The position numbers were made by a program, and so were the translations under genes. Below are positions 1 to 6,416 of a DNA stretch of 17,407 bases, piece after piece. Source of the DNA: an uncultured Collinsella sp. (GTDB lineage: Bacteria > Actinomycetota > Coriobacteriia > Coriobacteriales > Coriobacteriaceae); contig CABQJJ010000033.1 in NCBI GenBank assembly GCA_902464485.1, positions 1 to 17,407 on the forward strand, given 5' to 3'. Under the pieces are notes generated by a model, which was not told the origin of the DNA, did no database searches, and saw nothing but the letters and a program-made list of their open reading frames with translations. The first letter of the stretch is position 1; the number at the start of each line of letters is the position of its first letter.

Positions 1-110
1 AGCTCCAAAAACTCCCACCGGTCTTCATCGCCCTCAAAGATGAGCTGCTTGCCCACACCGCGGGCACAGACATGGTAAAAGCCGGTAACCGTTCTCCAAA
101 CGCGCTGCAT
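1..110 (-). CDS. REP-associated tyrosine transposase (RAYT / Y1_Tnp), N-terminal part, cut by window edge
   Basis: The minus strand reads from an ATG at 110 into the left edge and gives about 36 residues. They contain TGFYHVCARGVGKQLIFEGD followed by EDRWEFLEL. This matches the start of the Y1_Tnp/RAYT family: a TG(Y/F)(Y/F)HV strand, an RG turn, then F.DD.DR..FL. The complete RAYT at 15684 has the same pattern (TGYFHVTLRGNGGQLLFDDD), but the two are clearly divergent, so this is not a recent duplicate. An AAGGGAG-like ribosome site lies just upstream of the ATG. RAYTs are single-strand HUH endonucleases thought to spread REP palindromes. The HxH and Tyr motifs would lie outside the window, so completeness cannot be judged. 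Confidence 0.8.
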   Translation of the reverse strand, partial: MQRVWRTVTGFYHVCARGVGKQLIFEGDEDRWEFLE

Positions 111-513
111 GGCGCTCCCTTCGCCGGGATCTGCTTGCCATCCAATACAGCACGATTGAAGCGTGCCATCAAAACATTCACGCAAAACAATACACTCGCG
201 CGGCCAAAGGCAGTAAACAGGCGGCGAACGGCACCGTTGCAACAGGTCAACCCCTGCAACGCTTACAAGAGCTGACCAAAAGCTTGCCCAAGACGGACCC
301 CCTCTACGGAAGTTCGCGACCACAGAACATAGAGTTAAATCGTTTCAATTAAAAGTTCCGCGCTTCTCGCTACGAAAACTGAGCCGTTCGCCGAATATTC
401 CGTGCATTTCGCGGTATTATAGGGGCTGCATGTCATGTCCCATTCGAAGGGTCGCCCGGCAATCGCCAGCCACGACCCCCAGACGGGACGCCAACACGAT
501 AGAGAGGAGAGGC
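111..513. other. Intergenic region between divergent RAYT and the NifU-like/GGGtGRT operon
   Basis: No convincing gene is present in these 403 bases. The ORF at 72-275 overlaps the RAYT start antisense and has no family resemblance. A 7-bp inverted repeat, CGTTGCA/TGCAACG, occurs at 235-241 and 255-261. A TATTAT hexamer at 415-420 is the best -10 candidate for the operon at 514, but no good -35 element sits 16-18 bases upstream. The leader 421-513 holds a GGGTCG/CGACCC inverted repeat (449-454, 473-478). A purine-rich ribosome site (GAGAGGAGAGG) follows at about 502-512. Confidence 0.5.
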
Positions 514-1248
514 ATGCAGTACTCACAGGAAGTGGAGAACATGTGCCCCGTTGCCAAGGGTGCATACCACGGCCCCGCACCCATCCCCGAGGAGGGCAAG
601 TGGGTCCAGGCCAAGGAGATTTCCGACATCTCCGGTCTTACGCACGGTGTGGGTTGGTGCGCACCTCAGCAGGGCGCCTGCAAGCTCACGCTGAACGTCA
701 AGGACGGCATCATCGAGGAGGCCCTCGTTGAGACCATCGGCTGCTCGGGCATGACCCACTCTGCCGCCATGGCTTCCGAGATCCTTCCCGGCAAGACCAT
801 CCTCGAGGCCCTCAACACCGACCTCGTCTGCGACGCCATCAACGTTGCCATGCGCGAGATCTTCCTGCAGATCGTTTACGGCCGCAGCCAGACCGCGTTC
901 TCCGAGGGCGGCCTGCCCGTGGGCGCCTCCCTCGACGACCTCGGCAAGGGCCTTCGCTCTCAGGTCGGCACCATGTTCGGCACCAAGGCCAAGGGCGCTC
1001 GTTACCTCGAGCTCGCTCAGGGCTACGTCACCCGCATGGCTCTCAACGACAAGAACGAGATCATCGCGTTCGAGTTCCTGAACCTCGGCAAGTTCACCGA
1101 CGCCGTCAAGGCCGGCAAGACCCCCGAGGAGGCCATCTCCGGCGCCATGGGTCACTACGGCCAGTGGGAGAATGCCGCCAAGTACATCGACCCGCGCACC
1201 GACGAGGAGACTCACTCCGTCGCCAGCGTGTTCCCGGTTCACGAGTAG
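514..1248 (+). CDS. NifU-like iron-sulfur cluster assembly scaffold protein
   Basis: The protein has 244 residues and resembles the NifU N-terminal/IscU scaffold fold. That family holds a nascent Fe-S cluster on conserved cysteines and passes it to client proteins in the cytoplasm. Cysteines are visible at 49, 56, 77 and 106; the segment LVETIGCSGMTHSAAMASEI matches the GC..S.AS pattern of NifU/IscU. An upstream in-frame ATG at 430 is possible, but the ATG at 514 sits directly behind a strong GAGAGGAGAGG ribosome site. The 28 extra residues from 430 are basic and do not look conserved. The GGGtGRT gene begins 18 bases after the stop, so the two are almost certainly cotranscribed. The client of this scaffold is unknown; a specialised rather than general Fe-S role is an inference from the fixed partnership. 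Confidence 0.82.
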   Translation: MQYSQEVENMCPVAKGAYHGPAPIPEEGKWVQAKEISDISGLTHGVGWCAPQQGACKLTLNVKDGIIEEALVETIGCSGMTHSAAMASEILPGKTILEALNTDLVCDAINVAMREIFLQIVYGRSQTAFSEGGLPVGASLDDLGKGLRSQVGTMFGTKAKGARYLELAQGYVTRMALNDKNEIIAFEFLNLGKFTDAVKAGKTPEEAISGAMGHYGQWENAAKYIDPRTDEETHSVASVFPVHE

Positions 1249-1266
1249 AAAGGGAGGGAAATAACT

Positions 1267-2271
1267 ATGACTGTTACGTTCGAAGGTTACGAGCGCCGCG
1301 CTGACAAGATCAACAAGTGCCTCGCCGACAACGGCATCGCCTCCCTCGAGGAAGCTCTGCAGATCTGCACCGACAAGGGCTTCAACCCGCGTGAGATCGT
1401 CAACAACACCCAGTCCATCGCCTTCCAGAACGCCGAGTGGGCCTACACCCTCGGCTGCGCTCTCGCTGTCAAGCGTGAGGCCAAGACCGCTTCTGAGGCT
1501 GCCGCCATCATCGGCGAGGGCATCCAGGCCTTCACCGTTCCCGGCTCCGTCGCCGAGGACCGCAAGGTCGGTCTGGGCCACGGCAATCTGGGCGCCATGC
1601 TGCTCTCCGACGACACCGAGTGCTTCGCCTTCCTGGCTGGCCACGAGTCCTTCGCTGCCGCTGAGGGCGCTATCGGCCTGGCTCTGAACGCCAACAAGGC
1701 TCGCAAGAAGCCGCTGCGCGTTATCCTCAACGGTCTGGGCAAGGACGCCGCCCAGATCATCGCCCGCATCAACGGCTTCACCTATGTGAAGACGCAGTTC
1801 GACTACTACACGGGCGAGCTCAAGGTCGTCGAGACCATCCCCTACTCCGATGGTCCCCGCGCTGCCGTCAACTGCTACGGCTCCGACGACGTCCGCGAGG
1901 GCGTTGCCATCATGTGGCACGAGAACGTCGACATCTCGATCACCGGTAACTCCACCAACCCCACGCGCTTCCAGCACCCCGTCGCTGGCACCTACAAGAA
2001 GGAGCGCATCGAGGCTGGCAAGAAGTACTTCTCCGTCGCTTCTGGCGGCGGCACTGGCCGTACCCTGCACCCGGACAACATGGGCGCCGGCCCTGCCTCT
2101 TACGGCATGACCGACACCATGGGCCGTATGCACTCCGACGCCCAGTTCGCCGGTTCTTCCTCCGTGCCTGCGCACGTCGACATGATGGGTCTCATCGGCA
2201 TGGGCAACAACCCCATGGTCGGTGCCACCGTCGCCTGCGCTGTCGCCGTCGAGGAGGCCCTCAAGGCCTAA
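1267..2271 (+). CDS. GGGtGRT family protein (uncharacterised, paired with NifU-like scaffold)
   Basis: The protein has 334 residues and is named after its signature, seen here as SGGGTGRT at residues 259-266. The following stretch is glycine- and methionine-rich (HPDNMGAGPASYGMTDTMGR and HVDMMGLIGMGNNPMVGATV). The family is widespread in anaerobes and lies next to an NifU-like gene, as here, but its biochemical role has not been established to my knowledge. There is no signal peptide or membrane segment, so it is probably cytoplasmic. The start is fixed by AAAGGGAGGG at about 1249-1258 in the 18-base gap after the upstream gene. Codon use is strongly biased to C-ending codons (AAC, ATC, GTC), which suggests high expression. 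A terminator follows at 2307. Confidence 0.88.
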   Translation: MTVTFEGYERRADKINKCLADNGIASLEEALQICTDKGFNPREIVNNTQSIAFQNAEWAYTLGCALAVKREAKTASEAAAIIGEGIQAFTVPGSVAEDRKVGLGHGNLGAMLLSDDTECFAFLAGHESFAAAEGAIGLALNANKARKKPLRVILNGLGKDAAQIIARINGFTYVKTQFDYYTGELKVVETIPYSDGPRAAVNCYGSDDVREGVAIMWHENVDISITGNSTNPTRFQHPVAGTYKKERIEAGKKYFSVASGGGTGRTLHPDNMGAGPASYGMTDTMGRMHSDAQFAGSSSVPAHVDMMGLIGMGNNPMVGATVACAVAVEEALKA

Positions 2272-2306
2272 TCGCGTCCGCGCGATGCTCATGTTGTTGA
2301 GCTTTG

Positions 2307-2340
2307 GAGCCGCTATCTCATCGAGGTAGCGGCTCTTTTG
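2307..2340 (+). terminator. Rho-independent terminator of the NifU-like/GGGtGRT operon
   Basis: An 11-bp stem, GAGCCGCTATC with GGTAGCGGCTC (one G-U pair), encloses a 7-base loop. TTTTG follows. It begins 35 bases after the GGGtGRT stop codon. Confidence 0.9.
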
Positions 2341-2357
2341 TTTCCGAGGGTAGCTAA

Positions 2358-2932
2358 TTTAAGACGGGACTGGAAGACGAGCTCGGCATTGTCCCGAGCG
2401 ACAAGATGCGTGCGGCAATGTACGCCCACGCCGCTAACGGCGGTATCAAGATCGACAAGACCACGTACACGGGCGTTGAGGGCCTCTACGCCCGTGGCGA
2501 GGCAACAGGCGGCATGCACGGCGCCGACCGCATCGGAGGCCTGTCAAGCGCCAATGGCATCGTGTTTGGGCGCATCACGAGCACTCAGCGGCTCGAGCTG
2601 CACAGAATGCACCTGAGGTGGCCCCAAAGGCGAATATCGCCCTCCCCCAGCATGGCATTGCCACAACAGATGCCGAGCGCCTGACGTACAGCCTGAAACA
2701 CGCGATGAATACCTATTGCATGATCAACCGCACAGAAAGGATCCCATCCACAGCGCTGCAGGAGATTGAGAGCCTGGAGACGGAAGCAACAACTCTGAGC
2801 ATGCGAAACGCTCACGACAGCCAAGTCGCAGCCCTTGCCCGTTTGGAATCGCAGATTCAGCTAGCACAGGAAATGGTCAAAGCCATGCGCAACCGAACCG
2901 AAAGTCTCGGTTCCCATTATCGAGCGAACTAA
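2358..2932 (+). pseudogene. Remnant of an FAD-dependent fumarate-reductase/succinate-dehydrogenase-like flavoprotein
   Basis: Only about the last 190 residues of a protein normally 450-600 long remain, and the reading frame shifts once. Frame 1 (2358 to about 2576) reads TYTGVEGLYARGEATGGMHG then ADRIGGLSSANGIVFGRI, the typical FAD-binding end of FAD_binding_2 flavoproteins. After FGRI the homology continues in another frame from about 2579 (EHSAARAAQNAPE) to the stop at 2932. It passes through the helical C-terminal domain and ends with MVKAMRNRTESLGSHYRAN, the counterpart of the family's ESRG.HYR motif. The shift fits a single-base deletion near 2576-2580. The FAD-nucleotide and substrate-binding N-terminal domains are absent, and no start or ribosome site is evident behind the terminator at 2307-2340. 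The original substrate cannot be deduced. Confidence 0.85.
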
Positions 2933-3092
2933 GTCGAACACCCATCTAAAGCAGAACACAGTTAATCAATATCTATAGGCCCCGTGAGCTCGAAGTGGCA
3001 CGGGATCATTCATGTCCTCACGCCAGCGTATCCTTATCCTGAATGCAGAGCGGGCAAAGCCCACATAGACTATCGACCAGGGAAGAAGAAAT

Positions 3093-3952
3093 ATGGACAG
3101 TAGAGATATCGAGAAGTGGCGAATTGAATTAGCGCCTACGCCCATGAGGAAAATGGCGTCGAACACTGGCTCGCACGAGATTTAATGGAACCCATGGGGT
3201 ACACGCGATGGGAAAACTTCGCCGAAGTTGTTAAAAGGGCAAAAGTCTCGTGCGAAACAAACAAAACCCCAGTTGATTCCCATTTTCGTGACACCACGAA
3301 AATGGTAACTGCCGGTGTCGCCGCCCGCGCGGTTAAAGATTTCAAACTGACGCGCTACGCATGCTATTTAATCGCCCAAAACGGAGACCCTAACAATCCT
3401 GAAATCGCGCTCGCACAGGCGTACTTCGCCGTGCAGTCACGCCGTCAGGAACTCATAGAGCAGCGCTTCGCAGAGATTCAGCGCTTGCAGGCGCGCCACT
3501 CGCTATCCGATTCAGAGAAACAGCTCTCGGGCATTGCGTTCAAACGAGGCGTGGACTCCAAAGGATTCGCAATCATCAAGTCGAAAGGCGATGAGGCGTT
3601 ATTCGACGGCAGAAGCACGGCGGACATGAAGCGGCAGCTTGGTGTGCCCAAGAGCGCTGCATTGGCGGACAAGCTAGCCGATGTACTCATCAAAGCAAAG
3701 GACCTCACGAACTCGATGACGGCCTTCAACGCCGAGGAACACGACCTGTACGGTCTGGACCAAATCAAGCAAGAGCACGTCGAGAACAACACAAGCGTAC
3801 GTGGCAGCCTCATCGACCGTGGAATTGTCCCCGAGAATCTACCGCCTGCCGAGGATACAAAGAAGCTCGAACGTCGCGTGAAAACAGACGAGAAAAAGCT
3901 CAAGGAGGGCACTGACGGATTCACCGACCCCCAGGGCAGGCTCGACTTGTAA
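3093..3952 (+). pseudogene. dinD: DNA-damage-inducible protein D (DinD), frameshifted near the N-terminus
   Basis: The long open part (3185-3952, 255 aa) is DinD: GYTRWENF, an RAK.SC segment, LTRYACYLIAQNGDPNNPEI, QAYFAVQSRRQEL and a C-terminal L..RVK..EKKL. The natural start is upstream. ATG at 3093, behind AGGGAAGAAGAA, gives MDSRDIEKWRIEL, typical of DinD N-termini. The homology then resumes in a different frame from about 3128 as SAYAHEENGVEHWLARDLME and runs into the ATG at 3185. One missing base around 3131-3134 explains the break. A shortened product from 3185 is conceivable but has no good ribosome site and would lack about 45 residues. DinD is SOS-induced in E. coli and is reported to inhibit RecA filaments. 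No recognisable LexA box lies upstream here. The break could also be a sequencing error. Confidence 0.85.
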
Positions 3953-3994
3953 AGCGTCTGTGCCCTTTCGGGTTCGACCCCATGCGAGGTCTAC

Positions 3995-4028
3995 AAAAAA
4001 AAGACGGCCAACTTTCGTTGACCGTCTT
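3995..4028 (-). terminator. Terminator hairpin, distal copy
   Basis: Same hairpin as at 4352-4384: AAGACGGTCAAC, GAAA loop, GTTGGCCGTCTT, then an eight-T tract. It lies within the first unit of the 178-bp repeat. Confidence 0.8.
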
Positions 4029-4173
4029 AACATGCTTTGGTGGGCCGTCAGGGGATCAGCCTGCTGCGCAGGCGGCCGCTGCGGCGCTTCGCGCCTTGCG
4101 CGCTGTGCTGGCAAACGCTTACGCGTTTCCTCAGCTCCGCGCCCTTTCGGGTTCGACCCCATGCGAGGTCTAC

Positions 4174-4206
4174 AAAAAAAGACGGCCAACTTTCGTTGAC
4201 CGTCTT
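4174..4206 (-). terminator. Terminator hairpin, middle copy
   Basis: Identical hairpin and T-tract in the second unit of the 178-bp repeat, 178 bases beyond the tRNA-proximal copy. Confidence 0.8.
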
Positions 4207-4351
4207 AACATGCTTTGGTGGGCCGTCAGGGGATCAGCCTGCTGCGCAGGCGGCCGCTGCGGCGCTTCGCGCCTTGCGCGCTGTGCTGGCAAACGCTTAC
4301 GCGTTTCCTCAGCTCCGCGCCCTTTCGGGTTCGACCCCATGCGAGGTCTAC

Positions 4352-4384
4352 AAAAAAAGACGGCCAACTTTCGTTGACCGTCTT
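4352..4384 (-). terminator. Rho-independent terminator of the tRNA-His/tRNA-Lys operon
   Basis: Read on the minus strand, AAGACGGTCAAC and GTTGGCCGTCTT form a 12-bp stem (one G-U pair) with a GAAA tetraloop. It is followed by seven T. It starts 9 bases beyond the CCA end of the last tRNA-Lys. Confidence 0.92.
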
Positions 4385-4393
4385 AACATGCTT

Positions 4394-4469
4394 TGGTGGG
4401 CCGTCAGGGGGTCGAACCCTGGACCTTGGGATTAAGAGTCCCCTGCTCTACCAACTGAGCTAACGACCC
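4394..4469 (-). tRNA. tRNA-Lys(CUU), copy 4 (last transcribed)
   Basis: A 76-nt cloverleaf with encoded CCA. The acceptor GGGTCGT pairs with ACGGCCC (one U-G), the D-arm is AGCTCAGTTGGTAGAGC, and the T-arm is CAGGGTTCGACCCCCTG. The anticodon loop CTCTTAA gives anticodon CUU, which reads AAG. It is identical to the three copies upstream of it. Its last 17 nt recur at 4216 and 4038 in the tandem repeat. Confidence 0.96.
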
Positions 4470-4512
4470 AAAGCTAAAGTCCGTTGTGGCGGACTTTAGA
4501 GGAGATATCGTG

Positions 4513-4588
4513 TGGTGGGCCGTCAGGGGGTCGAACCCTGGACCTTGGGATTAAGAGTCCCCTGCTCTACCAACTGAGCTAACGACCC
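4513..4588 (-). tRNA. tRNA-Lys(CUU), copy 3
   Basis: Identical 76-nt tRNA with encoded CCA, exactly 119 bases from its neighbours. The 43-base spacer contains the inverted repeat AAAGTCCG/CGGACTTT with a 6-base loop, a likely processing or attenuation hairpin. Confidence 0.96.
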
Positions 4589-4631
4589 AAAGCTAAAGTC
4601 CGTTGTGGCGGACTTTAGAGGAGATATCGTG

Positions 4632-4707
4632 TGGTGGGCCGTCAGGGGGTCGAACCCTGGACCTTGGGATTAAGAGTCCCCTGCTCTACCAACTGAGCTA
4701 ACGACCC
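4632..4707 (-). tRNA. tRNA-Lys(CUU), copy 2
   Basis: Identical 76-nt sequence with anticodon CUU and encoded CCA. It is separated from copy 3 by the same 43-base spacer. Confidence 0.96.
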
Positions 4708-4750
4708 AAAGCTAAAGTCCGTTGTGGCGGACTTTAGAGGAGATATCGTG

Positions 4751-4826
4751 TGGTGGGCCGTCAGGGGGTCGAACCCTGGACCTTGGGATTAAGAGTCCCC
4801 TGCTCTACCAACTGAGCTAACGACCC
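4751..4826 (-). tRNA. tRNA-Lys(CUU), copy 1 (first transcribed)
   Basis: Identical 76-nt sequence with anticodon CUU and encoded CCA. It follows tRNA-His by a 22-base spacer that differs from the Lys-Lys spacers apart from a shared GATATC. Confidence 0.96.
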
Positions 4827-4848
4827 GATATCAACACAAAGCAAGAAC

Positions 4849-4926
4849 TGGGGTGGGTAAAGGGACTCGAACCCTCGACCTACGGGACCACAACCCGTCG
4901 CTCTAGCCAACTGAGCTACACCCACC
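4849..4926 (-). tRNA. tRNA-His(GUG)
   Basis: The anticodon stem-loop reads CGGG-TTGTGGT-CCCG, giving anticodon GUG. The extra 5' G(-1) typical of tRNA-His is at 4926 opposite C73 at 4852, and CCA is encoded at 4849-4851. The acceptor stem GTGGGTG pairs with TACCCAC (one G-U). It is the first gene of the tRNA operon. Confidence 0.95.
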
Positions 4927-4952
4927 GTGTCCTGTGCGCTTCGCGCTCGACT

Positions 4953-4981
4953 ATTATTGCAAGGAACGCCACGCGATGCAA
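4953..4981 (-). promoter_or_regulatory. Promoter of the tRNA-His/tRNA-Lys operon
   Basis: On the minus strand TTGCAT (-35) and AATAAT (-10) are separated by exactly 17 bases. The predicted transcription start is about 20 bases before the tRNA-His 5' end. The intervening leader is short and GC-rich. Confidence 0.75.
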
Positions 4982-5091
4982 GCCCCAATTTTCAAGAATT
5001 TTGAAAAGTGTTTTTCGAGCCTGTTTCGAGCAAATCCCACCGGTTCCATAGGAGTAAACTTGCCCCACTGCAAATCCTTGAAAGGACCGGC

Positions 5092-6273
5092 ATGAAAGAA
5101 CTCTCCAACCGCACGGCAACATTCACCGATTCCGTCATCCGTCGCATGACGCGCATCTCCAATAAATACGGCGCCGTCAATCTCTCGCAGGGCTTCCCCG
5201 ACTTCGATCCCCCGGCACAGCTGCTCAAGAACCTGGGTACCATTGCCACCGATCCCAAACCGCTCTATCACCAGTACTCAATCACCTGGGGCTCCCAGGC
5301 CATGCGCGAGGCACTCGCCGCCAAGCAGGAGCACTTTATGGGCATGCCGGTCGACCCCAACCAGAATATCGTGGTCACTTGCGGCTCCACCGAAGCCATG
5401 ATGGCCGCCATGATGACGGTCACGAACCCCGGCGACAAGGTCGTCATCTTCTCGCCGTTCTACGAGAACTATGGTGCCGACACCATCCTCTCGGGCGCCG
5501 AGCCCATCTACGTGCCGCTCAACCCGCCCACGTTTGACTTCGATCGCGAGATCCTCGAGGCTGCCTTCCGCGACAACGACCCCAAGGCCATCGTCCTGTG
5601 CAACCCTTCCAACCCCTGCGGCAAGGTCTTTACGCGCGAGGAGCTCACCTTTATCGCCGACATGTGCAAAAAGTACGACGCGTACTGCATCACCGACGAA
5701 GTCTACGAACACATCGTCTATGCGCCCCACAAGCACGTCTATATGGCCACACTGCCTGGCATGTTCGAACGCACCATCAGCTGCAGTTCGCTGTCTAAGA
5801 CGTACTCCATTACCGGCTGGCGTCTGGGCTACACCATCGCCCCGGCCCAAATCACCGAGCGCATCAAGAAGGTCCACGACTTCCTCACCGTGGGTGCCGC
5901 CGCGCCTCTGCAGGAAGCCGTCGTTACCGCACTCAACTTCGACGACAGCTATTACCAAGAGGTCCTCGACCTCTATACCGCCAAGCGCGATCTGTTCTGC
6001 CGCGGACTCGATAGTATTGGCCTTGAGCATAACGTACCGCAAGGTGCCTACTACGTGATGATGGACATCTCTGAGTTTGGCTATGACAGCGACCTCGACT
6101 TCTGCGAGGACCTCGCATCTAAAGTGGGCGTGGGCGCCGTGCCCGGCTCAAGCTTCTTCCGCGAGCCCGTCAACCATCTGGTCCGCTTCCACTTTGCCAA
6201 GCGTGACGAGACGCTCAACGCGGCGCTGGAGAACCTCAAGTCGCTACGTGATAAAATCAAACCGCGCGGGTAA
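5092..6273 (+). CDS. Pyridoxal-phosphate-dependent aminotransferase, class I/II
   Basis: A 393-residue fold-type I aminotransferase of normal family length. It would transfer an amino group between an amino acid and a 2-oxo acid using PLP. Visible motifs are NLSQGFPDFDPP near the N-terminus, GSTEAMMAAM for cofactor phosphate contacts, NPSNPCGKVF (N171/N174 region) and ITDEVYEHIVY. The PLP-binding lysine is K236 in SSLSKTYSITGWRLGY, and the carboxylate-binding arginine lies in HLVRFHFAK. The NL.QGFPDFDPP start resembles the methionine/kynurenine/glutamine aminotransferase-like branch (YbdL, KAT), but substrate cannot be fixed from sequence. Start at 5092 is chosen over 5008 because AAAGGA sits 5 bases upstream and conserved sequence begins there. 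It is a single-gene unit with its own terminator. Confidence 0.88.
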   Translation: MKELSNRTATFTDSVIRRMTRISNKYGAVNLSQGFPDFDPPAQLLKNLGTIATDPKPLYHQYSITWGSQAMREALAAKQEHFMGMPVDPNQNIVVTCGSTEAMMAAMMTVTNPGDKVVIFSPFYENYGADTILSGAEPIYVPLNPPTFDFDREILEAAFRDNDPKAIVLCNPSNPCGKVFTREELTFIADMCKKYDAYCITDEVYEHIVYAPHKHVYMATLPGMFERTISCSSLSKTYSITGWRLGYTIAPAQITERIKKVHDFLTVGAAAPLQEAVVTALNFDDSYYQEVLDLYTAKRDLFCRGLDSIGLEHNVPQGAYYVMMDISEFGYDSDLDFCEDLASKVGVGAVPGSSFFREPVNHLVRFHFAKRDETLNAALENLKSLRDKIKPRG

Positions 6274-6300
6274 GGACGGCCCGACAACTAAAGCAATCAA

Positions 6301-6341
6301 AGAAGCCCCGCACCGCCCGCCGCGCTGTGGGGCTTCTTTTT
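6301..6341 (+). terminator. Rho-independent terminator of the aminotransferase gene
   Basis: AGAAGCCCC at 6301-6309 pairs with GGGGCTTCT at 6329-6337, followed by TTTT. It starts 28 bases after the stop codon. Confidence 0.85.
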
Positions 6342-6376
6342 ATAGCGCTTTCTTAATTTGTTTAGAGCGCTATACT
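6341..6376 (+). promoter_or_regulatory. Promoter with perfect 9-bp inverted repeat (putative operator) before the fructokinase gene
   Basis: TATAGCGCT (6341-6349) and AGCGCTATA (6366-6374) form a perfect inverted repeat with a 16-base spacer. The second arm overlaps a -10 hexamer TATACT (6371-6376). TTTCTT at 6349-6354, 16 bases upstream of it, is a weak -35. A dimeric repressor bound to both arms would block this promoter. Which regulator binds is unknown; no regulator gene is adjacent. Confidence 0.5.
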
Positions 6377-6416
6377 TTAGTCACGGAGCAACTCGTCCCA
6401 GAGAGAGAGGAACACG

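Larger units (their letters stand above)
3962..4393. repeat. Tandem 178-bp repeat (about 2.4 copies) containing tRNA-Lys 3' tail and terminator
   Basis: Units start at 3962, 4141 and 4319 with periods of 179 and 178 bases. The single length difference is one extra A in an A-tract. Each full unit carries, read on the minus strand, a 17-nt copy of the tRNA-Lys 3' end including CCA (4038-4054 and 4216-4232) and then a terminator hairpin. GC-rich small palindromes follow (AAACGCTTACGCGTTT and GGCGCTTCGCGCC). The third unit continues into the intact tRNA-Lys gene at 4394. ORFs through the repeats are low-complexity artefacts. The layout resembles repeated tRNA-derived attachment-site sequence or unequal crossing-over at the tRNA operon end. 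Confidence 0.9.
4394..4826 (-). repeat. Tandem array of four tRNA-Lys units, 119-bp period
   Basis: Four identical tRNA-Lys genes are separated by three identical 43-base spacers. Complete identity of spacers as well as genes indicates recent tandem amplification or gene conversion. Confidence 0.95.

Noticed and set aside
523..2292. A 589-residue open frame antisense to the NifU-like and GGGtGRT genes
   Set aside because: It is Gly/Val/Asp-rich with no family motif and is the mirror of strongly biased GC-rich codons. The plus-strand proteins have clear signatures and ribosome sites.
2981..3004. CCCGTG/CACGGG hairpin after the flavoprotein remnant as a terminator
   Set aside because: The stem has only 6 bp and no T-tract follows on either strand.
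2935..3092. LexA/SOS box upstream of dinD
   Set aside because: Only a CGAACA half-site (2935) is present; no paired TGTTCG at the expected distance was found.
3962..4393. CRISPR-like array
   Set aside because: The units are long and contiguous with no variable spacers; they are tandem duplications.
3960..4463. Several overlapping ORFs in the 178-bp repeats
   Set aside because: They repeat with the DNA period, run through terminators and a tRNA, and have no homology.
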